From Metarhizobium sp964253915 (GTDB lineage Bacteria; Pseudomonadota; Alphaproteobacteria; Rhizobiales; Rhizobiaceae): DNA of 64,000 nucleotides. The stretch covers positions 124,001 to 188,000 of the forward strand of contig NZ_CAXUSG020000007.1 of assembly GCF_964253915.1 (NCBI RefSeq), read 5' to 3'. The notes under the pieces were generated by a model. It made no database searches and had not been told where the DNA came from. It worked only from the letters and a program-made list of their open reading frames with translations. The translations under genes and the position numbers were made by a program. How positions within the stretch are numbered: the first letter of the stretch is position 1; the number at the start of each line of letters is the position of its first letter. This document shows positions 25,748 to 33,842 of this stretch, piece after piece.

Positions 25748-26318
25748 CGCAAAACCCGGCAATGCCGCCCCCGCCAAGAAGGCCGCCACAGGCGCGTTCA
25801 CCCCGGCCGGCGTTTCGCCGAACCGGCGCGCGCGGCGCAGCTACACGATCCGCCTCTGGGCCGTGCGCCACTCGCGTTTCTTCGAGTGGTTCTACCACCG
25901 CTTCGCCGATGTCTTCCTGATGCTGCATCCGCTGTGGAACGCCATCGGCTACGGCCGCGTCGAGCGGCCGATCACCTTCATCGAGCGCAACGTCAAGGGC
26001 CTGCTGTTCGACTGTCGCATGTGCGGCCAGTGTGCGCTGTCGTCGACGGGCATGTCCTGCCCGATGAACTGCCCGAAGCAGCTGCGCAACGGCCCCTGCG
26101 GCGGCGTGCGCGCCAACGGCAATTGCGAGGTCGAGCCGGACATGCCCTGCGTCTGGGTGCAGGCCTGGAAGGGATCGCAGAACATGACGGGCGGACAGGC
26201 GATCCTGAACGTGCAGAAGCCGGTGAACCAATCGCTCCGGGAAACCTCGTCCTGGCTGCGTGTCACCGCCGAAGCTGCGGCAAAACGCGAAGCGGAAAAG
26301 AAAGAAATGCAGGCATGA
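25740..26318 (+). CDS. Cysteine-rich MetV-like protein (MTHFR C-terminal domain)
   Basis: A 192-residue protein. Residues 90-140 contain eight Cys: 92, 95, 98, 107, 111, 120, 129 and 137, in the pattern CRMCGQC...CPMNCPKQ...GPCGG...NCEV...PC. This is the signature of the MetV / MTHFR_C domain that binds [4Fe-4S] clusters and zinc and forms a complex with MetF in acetogens. It overlaps the upstream gene by 8 bp and the downstream MetF-like gene by 4 bp (ATGA), so the three are co-translated. Residues 1-30 are Ala/Pro/Arg-rich and likely disordered. Confidence 0.85.
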   Translation: MADAKPGNAAPAKKAATGAFTPAGVSPNRRARRSYTIRLWAVRHSRFFEWFYHRFADVFLMLHPLWNAIGYGRVERPITFIERNVKGLLFDCRMCGQCALSSTGMSCPMNCPKQLRNGPCGGVRANGNCEVEPDMPCVWVQAWKGSQNMTGGQAILNVQKPVNQSLRETSSWLRVTAEAAAKREAEKKEMQA

Positions 26319-27406
26319 GCCCCGACATCAATCCCTTCGATCCCGGCGCGCCGCTCGATCCGCTTCCCGGCCATTCGTCGCGCGGCCGGCTGGAGCGCGT
26401 GCTGCGCCGCGGCGAGTTCGCCGTTACCGCCGAGCTCAACCCACCGGACAGCGCCAATCCTCAGGACGTCTACGAACGTGCGGCGATCTTCGACGGCTGG
26501 GTGGACGGCATCAACGCCGTCGATGCCTCCGGCGCCAACTGCCACATGTCCTCCGTCGGCATCTGCGCGCTTTTGACCCGCATGGGCTACGCCCCGATCA
26601 TGCAGATCGCCTGCCGCGACAAGAACCGCATCGCCATCCAGGGCGACGTGCTCGGCGCCTCGGCCATGGGCGTGCAGAACATCATGTGCCTGACCGGCGA
26701 CGGCGTACAGGCCGGCGACCAGCCGGGTGCCAAGCCGGTCTTCGACCTCGACTGCATGTCGCTGCTCGAAACCGTGCGTGTGATGCGCGACAACGGCAAA
26801 TTCCTCTCCGGCCGCAAGCTGACGACGCCACCGCAGGTGTTCCTCGGCGCCGCCATCAATCCCTTCGCACCGCCCTACGATTTCCGCCCCTACCGGCTCG
26901 GCAAGAAGATCGAGGCGGGCGCGCAGTTCGTCCAGAGCCAGTATTGCTTCGACGTGCCGATGTTCCGCGCCTACATGGACAAGGTCCGCGACCTCGGTTT
27001 CGATGAAAAATGTTTCATCCTCGTCGGCGTCGGGCCGCTCGCTTCGGCCAAGACCGCGAAATGGATCCGCTCCAACGTGCCGGGCATCCATATTCCCGAC
27101 GCGATCATCAAGCGCCTGGAAGGCGCCGAGGACCAGAAGAAGGAAGGCAAGCAGCTCTGCATCGACATCATCAATGAGGTGAAGGAGATCAAGGGCGTTT
27201 CCGGCGTTCACGTCATGGCCTACCGCCAGGAGGAATATGTCGCCGAGATCGTCCATGAATCCGGCGTGCTCAAGGGCCGCAAGCCCTGGACCCCGGAAGA
27301 AAACCCGACCGACGCGCTGGTGGCCGCCCGCATGAACCAGATGCGCCAGGGCACCGAGCAGAACCAGCAGCAACTGGCGGAAATCGCCGCCCATCATCCG
27401 CATTGA
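26315..27406 (+). CDS. MetF-like methylenetetrahydrofolate reductase
   Basis: A 363-residue TIM-barrel flavoprotein that interconverts methylene- and methyl-tetrahydrofolate. Catalytic-type Glu40 lies in VTAELNPP, where typical MetF has a similar FEFFPP segment; folate/FAD residues follow in MQIACRDKNRIAIQGD and NIMCLTGD (126-129). Overlap with the MetV-like gene indicates a MetVF-type complex, probably using ferredoxin-like or NADH electrons. In this cluster it may run in the oxidative direction to process methyl groups released from betaines, or supply methyl-THF for methionine. The start at 26315 follows the ATGA overlap. Confidence 0.88.
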   Translation: MSPDINPFDPGAPLDPLPGHSSRGRLERVLRRGEFAVTAELNPPDSANPQDVYERAAIFDGWVDGINAVDASGANCHMSSVGICALLTRMGYAPIMQIACRDKNRIAIQGDVLGASAMGVQNIMCLTGDGVQAGDQPGAKPVFDLDCMSLLETVRVMRDNGKFLSGRKLTTPPQVFLGAAINPFAPPYDFRPYRLGKKIEAGAQFVQSQYCFDVPMFRAYMDKVRDLGFDEKCFILVGVGPLASAKTAKWIRSNVPGIHIPDAIIKRLEGAEDQKKEGKQLCIDIINEVKEIKGVSGVHVMAYRQEEYVAEIVHESGVLKGRKPWTPEENPTDALVAARMNQMRQGTEQNQQQLAEIAAHHPH

Positions 27407-27494
27407 TTTCAACAAGTTCCGGCATGCCGCCGGACCTTGTAACAGTTAACCCGGCAGGCTAGACCTCTTTCACCCGCCGCCCAAAGGACGACAT

Positions 27495-28460
27495 ATGACC
27501 CGCACTATCGTAGCATCTGCCACACGCGAAATCGTCATCGGCTTCGACCAGCCGTTCTGCGTCATCGGCGAGCGCATCAACCCGACCGGCCGCAAGAAGC
27601 TGGCCGCCGAAATGCAGGCCGGCAACTTCGAGACCGTCATCAAGGACGCGCTGGAGCAGGCCGCCGCCGGCGCCACCATGCTCGATATCAATGCCGGTGT
27701 TACCGCCGTCGATCCGAACGCCACAGAACCCGGTCTTCTCGTGCAGACGCTGGAGATCGTCCAGGGCCTCGTCGATCTGCCGCTCGCCATCGACAGCTCG
27801 GTAACCGCCGCCATCGAGGCCGGCCTCAAGGTCGCCAAGGGCCGTCCGCTGGTCAACTCGGTCACCGGCGAGGAAGAGAAGCTCGAAGCCATCCTGCCGC
27901 TGGTGAAGAAATACAACGTGCCCGTCGTCGCCATCTCCAACGACGAGACCGGCATCTCCATGGACCCGGACGTGCGTTTCGCCGTCGCCAAGAAGATCGT
28001 CGAACGCGCCATGGACCACGGCATCAAGCCGGAAGACGTCGTCGTCGACCCGCTGGTCATGCCGATCGGCGCGCTGGGCGATGCCGGCCGCCAGGTCTTC
28101 GCGCTGCTGCGCCGCCTGCGCGAGGAGCTGAAGGTCAACACCACTTGCGGCCTGTCCAACATCTCCTTCGGCCTGCCGCACCGCCACGGCATCAATGCCG
28201 GCTTCATCCCGATGGTCATCGGCGCCGGCATGACCTCGGCGATCATGAACCCCTGCCGCCCGCAGGAAATGGAAGCCGTACGCGCCGCCAACGTGCTGAA
28301 CGGCACGGACGCCAATTGCTCGAACTGGATCATGACCTACCGCGACCACAAGCCGTCTGAAGGCGGCGGCGCGACCGCCGCTGCCGCCCCGGCTCCGGCC
28401 GCAGGCGGCCGCCGCGGCGGCCGTGCGGCACGCGCCGGCGCGGGTGCTGCGTCGGAGTGA
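27495..28460 (+). CDS. Pterin-binding corrinoid methyltransferase (methyl-THF:corrinoid)
   Basis: A 321-residue dihydropteroate-synthase-fold protein. GERINPTGRKK at 25-35, LDINAG at 63-68, the AIDSS segment near 98-102 and GLSNISFGLPHR at 219-230 match the AcsE/MetH pterin-binding family. It moves methyl groups between tetrahydrofolate and the corrinoid protein. In Rhodobacteraceae a similar stand-alone protein is part of split methionine synthase. Residues from about 290 on are a low-complexity Ala/Gly/Arg tail (GGRRGGRAARAG). It lies 88 bp after the MetF-like gene and 286 bp before the RamA-like gene. Confidence 0.9.
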   Translation: MTRTIVASATREIVIGFDQPFCVIGERINPTGRKKLAAEMQAGNFETVIKDALEQAAAGATMLDINAGVTAVDPNATEPGLLVQTLEIVQGLVDLPLAIDSSVTAAIEAGLKVAKGRPLVNSVTGEEEKLEAILPLVKKYNVPVVAISNDETGISMDPDVRFAVAKKIVERAMDHGIKPEDVVVDPLVMPIGALGDAGRQVFALLRRLREELKVNTTCGLSNISFGLPHRHGINAGFIPMVIGAGMTSAIMNPCRPQEMEAVRAANVLNGTDANCSNWIMTYRDHKPSEGGGATAAAAPAPAAGGRRGGRAARAGAGAASE

Positions 28461-28469
28461 ACGAGCCGT

Positions 28470-28705
28470 TCCCTCTTCTCCCCAGCGGGGAGACGTGCCG
28501 AGCGAATGCGAGGCGATGAGGGGGTGAGCGGCACGGCCGCGAACGGCCGGAGCATCACGCGACGGACGGAAATTGCCGAAGCGTCGCCCCTCATCCGACC
28601 CTTCGGGCCACCTTCTCCCAGCCGGAGAGATGGGGAGCCAGACAAGTCCCCTCTTCCCGTTTCCGGGGTGAGGGTAAGGGTGCGGGGCAGGACGCTGCCT
28701 CCGAT
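28470..28705. repeat. RIME-like intergenic mosaic palindrome
   Basis: The region has two inverted halves: CTTCTCCCCAGCGGGGAGA with a CCCTCATCGCC-type complement near 28478-28535, and CCCCTCATCCGACCCTTCGGG with CCACCTTCTCCC near 28588-28620. This pattern resembles the Rhizobium-specific intergenic mosaic element (RIME) common between rhizobial genes. It lies inside a probable operon, between the pterin methyltransferase and the RamA-like gene. Confidence 0.7.
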
Positions 28706-28746
28706 CTACCCCACAGATACACCGCATACCAGGAACCGCACCGATC

Positions 28747-30792
28747 ATGACCGAAGCCGCCGAAAAAGAAGCCCTCGTCCTCTTCATGCCGTCCGGCAAG
28801 CGCGGAAGGTTTCCCGTCGGCATGCCGGTGCTTGAGGCGGCACGAAAACTCGGCGTCTATGTCGAAAGCGTCTGCGGCGGCCGGGCCACCTGCGGGCGCT
28901 GTCAGGTCTCGGTGCAGGAAGGCAATTTCGCCAAGCACCAGATCGTCTCCTCCAACGATCACATTTCGCCGGTCGGACCGAAAGAAGAGCGCTACGACAA
29001 GGTTCGCGGCTTGCCGGAAGGTCGGCGCCTGTCCTGTTCGGCGCTGATCCAGGGCGACCTCGTCATCGACGTGCCGCAGGATACGGTGGTCAATGCCCAG
29101 GTCGTCCGCAAGGCGGCAACTGACCGCGTCATCGAACGCAATGCGGCGATCCAGCTCTGTTACGTCGAGGTGGAAGAACCCGACATGCACAAGCCGCTCG
29201 GCGACCTCGACCGGTTGAAGGCGGTGCTGGAAAACGACTGGGGCTGGAAAAACCTTTTGATCGCCCCCCATCTCATCCCGCAGGTGCAGGGCATCCTGCG
29301 CAAGGGCAACTGGGGCGTCACCGCCGCCATCCATCGCGACATGGATAGCTCCCGTCCCTTCATCATCGGCCTGTGGCCCGGCCTGAAGAATGAGGCATAC
29401 GGCATCGCCTGCGACATCGGTTCGACGACCATCGCCATGCATCTCGTCTCGCTGCTCTCCGGCCGCATCGCCGGCTCCTCGGGCACGTCGAACCCGCAGA
29501 TCCGCTTCGGCGAAGACCTGATGAGCCGCGTCTCCTACGTGATGATGAACCCCGATGGCCGCGAGGCGATGACCAAGGCGGTGCGCGAGGCGATCAACGG
29601 GCTGATCGGCAAGGTCTGCGACGAGGCCACCGTCGACCGCCACGATATTCTCGACCTGGTCTTCGTCGCCAACCCGATCATGCACCACCTGTTCCTCGGC
29701 ATCGATCCGACCGAACTCGGCCAGGCGCCGTTTGCGCTCGCCGTCTCCGGCGCGCTGCAATACTGGGCGCACGAGATCGACATCGACGTCAACCGCGGCG
29801 CCCGCGTCTACACCCTGCCCTGCATCGCCGGCCATGTCGGCGCCGATGCCGCCGGCGCGACGCTCGCCGAAGGCCCCTACCGCCAGGACAAGATGATGTT
29901 GCTGGTCGATGTCGGCACCAATGCGGAAATTATTCTCGGCAATCGCAAGCGTGTCGTCGCCGCCTCCTCGCCCACCGGCCCGGCTTTCGAAGGCGCAGAA
30001 ATCTCCTCCGGCCAGCGCGCCGCCCCCGGCGCCATCGAGCGCGTGCGCATCGACCCCACGACCCTGGAGCCGAAATTCCGGGTGATCGGCGTCGACAAGT
30101 GGTCGGACGAAGAGGGTTTTGCCGAAGCGGCCGCAAGCGTCGGCGTCACCGGCATCTGCGGCTCGGCGATCATCGAGGTCATCGCCGAGATGTATCTGTC
30201 CGGCATCATCTCCGAGGACGGCGTGGTCGATGGTTCGATGGCGGAGAGAAGCACGCGCATCATCCCCAACGGCCGAACCTTCTCATACCTGCTGCACGAC
30301 GGCGAACCACGCATCACCGTCACCCAGAACGACGTCCGGGCGATCCAGCTTGCCAAGGCCGCCCTCTATGCCGGCATCAAGTTGTTGATGGAAAAGCAGG
30401 AGGTGACGCATGTCGACACCATCCGCTTCGCCGGCGCCTTCGGCTCGTTCATCGATCCGAAATACGCCATGGTGCTCGGCCTCATCCCCGATTGCGACCT
30501 GGCAGAGGTCAAGGCGGTCGGCAACGCCGCCGGCACGGGCGCCCTGATGGCGCTGCTCAACCGCGGCCATCGTCGGGAGATCGAAGAGATCGTCCGCAAG
30601 ATCGAAAAGATCGAGACGGCGCTGGAATCGAACTTCCAGCAGCTTTTCATCGACGCCATGGCGATGCCGAACAAGGTGGACGCCTTCCCCAACCTTTCGA
30701 GCGTGGTCACCTTGCCGGAACGCAAGGCACCGTCCGAGGATGGTGGTGGAGAGGGCGGCGGGGGCCGACGCCGGCGCCGCAGCCGGGAATAA
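28747..30792 (+). CDS. RamA/RACo-like corrinoid reductive activator (DUF4445, [2Fe-2S] + ASKHA)
   Basis: A 681-residue protein. An N-terminal ferredoxin domain binds a [2Fe-2S] cluster through Cys43, Cys49, Cys52 and Cys97 (VCGGRATCGRC ... RLSCSAL). A middle linker leads to the actin-like ATPase (ASKHA/DUF4445) part: ACDIGSTTIA at 221-230, LLVDVGTNAEIILG near 382-396, and a final GTGALMALLNR segment. Such activators reduce inactive Co(II) to Co(I) using ATP in RamA, RACo and split methionine synthase systems. The C-terminus is a Gly/Glu then Arg-rich tail (GGGGRRRRRSRE). It is the last gene of the methyl-transfer cluster. Confidence 0.92.
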   Translation: MTEAAEKEALVLFMPSGKRGRFPVGMPVLEAARKLGVYVESVCGGRATCGRCQVSVQEGNFAKHQIVSSNDHISPVGPKEERYDKVRGLPEGRRLSCSALIQGDLVIDVPQDTVVNAQVVRKAATDRVIERNAAIQLCYVEVEEPDMHKPLGDLDRLKAVLENDWGWKNLLIAPHLIPQVQGILRKGNWGVTAAIHRDMDSSRPFIIGLWPGLKNEAYGIACDIGSTTIAMHLVSLLSGRIAGSSGTSNPQIRFGEDLMSRVSYVMMNPDGREAMTKAVREAINGLIGKVCDEATVDRHDILDLVFVANPIMHHLFLGIDPTELGQAPFALAVSGALQYWAHEIDIDVNRGARVYTLPCIAGHVGADAAGATLAEGPYRQDKMMLLVDVGTNAEIILGNRKRVVAASSPTGPAFEGAEISSGQRAAPGAIERVRIDPTTLEPKFRVIGVDKWSDEEGFAEAAASVGVTGICGSAIIEVIAEMYLSGIISEDGVVDGSMAERSTRIIPNGRTFSYLLHDGEPRITVTQNDVRAIQLAKAALYAGIKLLMEKQEVTHVDTIRFAGAFGSFIDPKYAMVLGLIPDCDLAEVKAVGNAAGTGALMALLNRGHRREIEEIVRKIEKIETALESNFQQLFIDAMAMPNKVDAFPNLSSVVTLPERKAPSEDGGGEGGGGRRRRRSRE

Positions 30793-30831
30793 AAGCTTTC
30801 CCGGTCAGCGGGCCGTAACGAAAAACCGGCG

Positions 30832-31725
30832 TCAGGCCGCTTTCGACAACTCGTCGAACGCATCGCGAATGCAATCGGCCACCACCTGCACCGGTGTCGC
30901 CGCCTGCGGCGCAACGATCAACCGGATGTCGAAGGGCGGCAATTCCGGCAAGCCTTCCTTTTCGCCGAGGATCATCATGTCTTCCGTGACATAGGAACGC
31001 GGGAACGGCGCGATTGCGAGGTCGGACGTGATCGCCGCCCGCTGTGCCATCGTGTGGGCACTGAGATAAGCGACGCGGTAGGGCCGCCGGCTGCGCTCCA
31101 GCTGCGCGATGGCTTCCGAACGCCACAGGCAGCCGTCTTCCCAGATCGAAATCGGCAGCGGATCGCGCAAGTGCGCCGTGCCGCATTTCGCGCCGGCCCA
31201 CACCAGACGCTCGGTAAAGATCACCTCGCCGCCGGTGAAGACCGGGCGGCTGGCGCAGTTGATCAAGGCCAGGTCGAGCCGCTGCTCCTCCATGCGACGG
31301 CGCAGCGACAGGCTCATGTCAACGGTGACGTCGATGGTGATGCCCGGATGGGTTTCGGCGAATTTCTTCAGGATTCGCGGCAGCAACCGCTCGCCGAGAT
31401 CATCCGGCGCCCCCAGCCGCACCACGCCGCGCATTTCCGGCATCTTGAACCGCGACACCGCCTCATTGGACAGCGCGATCATGCGTCGTGCATAGGCCAG
31501 CAGCGTCTCGCCGTTTTCCGTCAGCGCCACCGAACGCGCGTCGCGCAGGAAAAGCACGGTCCCGAGCTGCTCCTCCAGCTTCTTCACCTGCATCGACACG
31601 GCGGAAGGCGTGCGCAAAACCGCATCGGCAGCCGTCGAGAAATTGCCGGTCTCCGCTATCGCCACGAAGGTGCGAAGGATTTCGATGTCGAGCAACGGGA
31701 GCGGCTGGCGGAAGATCGCGGTCAT
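30832..31725 (-). CDS. LysR-family transcriptional regulator
   Basis: A 297-residue regulator. The winged helix lies at about residues 12-70 (LRTFVAIAETGNFSTAADAVLRTPSAVSMQVKK is the HTH region by its conserved spacing); the rest is a substrate-binding-like effector domain. ATG 31725 (MTAIFRQPLPLLD) is at the family's normal start; the upstream frame to 31836 is non-conserved. It is convergent with the RamA-like gene and divergent from the small gene at 31848, so it could regulate the latter. Its ligand is unknown. Confidence 0.9.
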   Translation of the reverse strand: MTAIFRQPLPLLDIEILRTFVAIAETGNFSTAADAVLRTPSAVSMQVKKLEEQLGTVLFLRDARSVALTENGETLLAYARRMIALSNEAVSRFKMPEMRGVVRLGAPDDLGERLLPRILKKFAETHPGITIDVTVDMSLSLRRRMEEQRLDLALINCASRPVFTGGEVIFTERLVWAGAKCGTAHLRDPLPISIWEDGCLWRSEAIAQLERSRRPYRVAYLSAHTMAQRAAITSDLAIAPFPRSYVTEDMMILGEKEGLPELPPFDIRLIVAPQAATPVQVVADCIRDAFDELSKAA

Positions 31726-31847
31726 GTCACTATCTTTCAATTTTTCTGATCTTAATGACGATATCATTTCGTTTGATTGAATGTCAACCTTGGGCGAAGA
31801 TGCAAACATCAGAGGAACGAATTCCACGCGAGCCAAAGGAGAAGATC

Positions 31848-32057
31848 ATGAGCCTCTATCGTCTCTGCTTGATCCTGCTGCGCAAGGGCGCAATTCCGGC
31901 AGGATCGTTCGATGAAATCGCCCGGGCACGGCGTCTGGCAGATGCCGAAATCGCCCGGCTTCCACTCGGTCTCGGTCTTGACCTCGACTGGCCACCCCGC
32001 GCCCACCCGCGTATCGCGGCGCACCGACCACTCAGTTTCGTCAATCGAAACTCATAA
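31848..32057 (+). CDS. 69-residue small protein, divergent to LysR
   Basis: ATG 31848 follows AAAGGAGAAGATC, a strong ribosome site. The protein is basic and Arg/Leu-rich, begins MSLYRLCLILLRKG and includes ARARRLADAEIARLPLG, reminiscent of the small helical DUF1127-type proteins of rhizobia, though no clear signature WR.RR is present. It may be co-transcribed with the DUF1127 gene 115 bp downstream and controlled by the divergent LysR. Confidence 0.6.
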   Translation: MSLYRLCLILLRKGAIPAGSFDEIARARRLADAEIARLPLGLGLDLDWPPRAHPRIAAHRPLSFVNRNS

Positions 32058-32105
32058 AAAAACCTGATGAACAACATAAAATCTATTCACTTGTTTGATA
32101 CATGA

Positions 32106-32144
32106 GCCGGAAGCATAGTGATCATCGAAGACGATGCTTTCGGC
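32106..32144 (+). promoter_or_regulatory. Stem-loop in the leader of the DUF1127 gene
   Basis: GCCGGAAGCAT at 32106-32116 pairs with ATGCTTTCGGC at 32134-32144, eleven pairs with one G-U. Its 3' end is 29 bp upstream of the start codon. An alternative smaller hairpin CATCG-AAGA-CGATG sits inside, so two folds compete. Confidence 0.5.
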
Positions 32145-32172
32145 TTCAAATCAAACGGAAAGGAACCTGACA

Positions 32173-32388
32173 ATGACTTCGCTTGCCCCCATCTCAAGAA
32201 GCAGTTCACCGGAACGGTTCGTTCCGATTTCCGGCTCGGTGAAGAGCCCCGCACGTTTCATCGACCGCGTCCGCGACGGCTGGAGCCGCTGGAAGACGGA
32301 ACGCGCCATCGAGGCGATGCCGGCCGACATGCGCAAGGATATCGGCTGGCCCACAACCGACATCCGCACCCCGGCAGGCAACCGCTGA
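32173..32388 (+). CDS. DUF1127 small regulatory-type protein
   Basis: A 71-residue protein; ATG 32173 follows AAAGGAACCTGACA. Its C-terminal half, RDGWSRWKTERAIEAMPADMRKDIGW, has the DUF1127 pattern (Trp-x-x-Trp/basic helix, then L/M-x-x-x-DIG). Related proteins in Agrobacterium and Rhizobium affect RNA turnover, phosphate or carbon metabolism. Function here is unknown. A terminator follows it. Confidence 0.82.
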   Translation: MTSLAPISRSSSPERFVPISGSVKSPARFIDRVRDGWSRWKTERAIEAMPADMRKDIGWPTTDIRTPAGNR

Positions 32389-32430
32389 TGCGGAAGCGCG
32401 ATAACAAAAACGACATCTCCCCCAGGTGAC

Positions 32431-32464
32431 AAACCGCCGGAAGCTCGTTTCCCGGCGGTTTTCC
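32431..32464 (+). terminator. Terminator after the DUF1127 gene
   Basis: AACCGCCGG pairs with CCGGCGGTT around a loop of about eleven bases, followed by TTTCC. It ends the small-gene transcript. The remaining bases up to the AraC gene (32465-32695) hold its promoter and nothing else that I can identify. Confidence 0.8.
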
Positions 32465-32695
32465 TTGCCGGTCGCATTTAGGATTATTGATTAATTTTCA
32501 ATAAGATATGGATGATATCCGGATTTCCGTGCCAATATAGCGACGGTTACCCGCATCTGAATGTCGCAAAAATACCGAACAGGAGGCGTTTTCCACGCTT
32601 CCCAAGCTCGTACATTCATGCCAGTGTCGCTTTTAGGCCAAAACGCCGGCGGAGCGAACGATTGCTCCGCAACACCGTGGCATGGATATTCCTCG

Positions 32696-33715
32696 ATGAG
32701 CAAAGCGCCTACCAAGAAACGTTCCCTTGTCTTCTTCCTTGTGCCGCATTTCACCATGCTGCCTTTCGCGGCCGCAATTGAAACGCTCCGGATTGCCAAC
32801 CGGATGCTCGGCTATTCCGCCTATGTCTGGCGGCTGGCCTCAGCCGACGGCGAAAAAGTCTATTCCTCCAGCGGCATCGGCATCGAAGTCACCTCTTCGC
32901 TGGCCGACGAACGCCGGCATCTCGGCGGCGAAAACCGGCCGAACATGGTGCTGGTCTGTTCCGGCATCTATGTGGAGGAGTTCCACAACAAATCCGTCAA
33001 CGCCTATCTGCGCGAGACCTACAATCGCGGTGTCGCCGTCGGCAGTCTCTGTACGGGCGCGCATGTGCTTGCCCAGGCCGGTCTCCTGAACGGCAAGCGC
33101 TGCGCCATCCACTGGGAAAACCTCCCGGGCTTTTCGGAAGCCTTCCCGCAGGCCGAGGTCTATGCCGACCTCTATGAAGTCGACAGCAACATCTACACCT
33201 GCGCCGGCGGCACGTCGTCCCTCGACATGATGCTCAACCTGATCGGCCAGGATTTTGGCGAAAACCTCGTCAACCGCGTCTGCGAACAGGCGCTGACCGA
33301 CCGTGTCCGCTCGCCGCACGACCGCCAGCGCCTGCCGCTGCGCGCCCGCCTCGGCGTCCAGAACTCCAAGGTTTTGTCGATCATCGAGTTGATGGAAAGC
33401 AATCTCGCCGAACCGCTGTCGCTGATCGAGATCGCCGACAATGCCGGCCTCTCCCGCCGACAGATCGAGCGCCTGTTCCGCCAGGAGATGGGTCGCTCGC
33501 CGGCCCGCTACTACCTGGAAATTCGTCTCGACCGCGCCCGGCATCTGCTGGTGCAGTCCTCCATGCCGGTGGTGGAAGTCGCCGTCGCCTGCGGTTTCGT
33601 CTCCGCCTCGCACTTCTCGAAGTGTTATCGCGAACTCTACAACCGCTCGCCGCAGCAGGAGCGCGCCGAGCGCAAGTTGACGACGTCGACCAATCGCACC
33701 GGCGTTGTGATCTGA
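32696..33715 (+). CDS. GlxA/GbdR-like AraC-family transcriptional regulator
   Basis: A 339-residue protein. The N-terminal half is a DJ-1/PfpI-like sensor (SLVFFLVPHFTMLPFAAAIETLRIANRM; SLCTGAHVLAQAGLLNGK carries a Cys at the usual nucleophile position; IHWEN). The C-terminal 100 residues are two AraC HTH motifs (LIEIADNAGLSRRQIERLF; VVEVAVACGFVSASHFSK). The opening segment is close to that of GbdR, CdhR and GlxA-type regulators that respond to glycine betaine, carnitine or amino-acid derived compounds. It lies near the methyl-transfer locus, which supports a betaine-related role. ATG 32696 is the family-like start. Confidence 0.85.
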   Translation: MSKAPTKKRSLVFFLVPHFTMLPFAAAIETLRIANRMLGYSAYVWRLASADGEKVYSSSGIGIEVTSSLADERRHLGGENRPNMVLVCSGIYVEEFHNKSVNAYLRETYNRGVAVGSLCTGAHVLAQAGLLNGKRCAIHWENLPGFSEAFPQAEVYADLYEVDSNIYTCAGGTSSLDMMLNLIGQDFGENLVNRVCEQALTDRVRSPHDRQRLPLRARLGVQNSKVLSIIELMESNLAEPLSLIEIADNAGLSRRQIERLFRQEMGRSPARYYLEIRLDRARHLLVQSSMPVVEVAVACGFVSASHFSKCYRELYNRSPQQERAERKLTTSTNRTGVVI

Positions 33716-33842
33716 TCAACACTTTGAGGACGCCGACACACGGCATCCTCTCCCGAAGACAACGAGAAATGCCGTGTCACGACCGCGCTTTCCGGCGGAT
33801 CGTGGCACGGCATTTTTTATTTCTGCCCGGAAGATGAAGACG

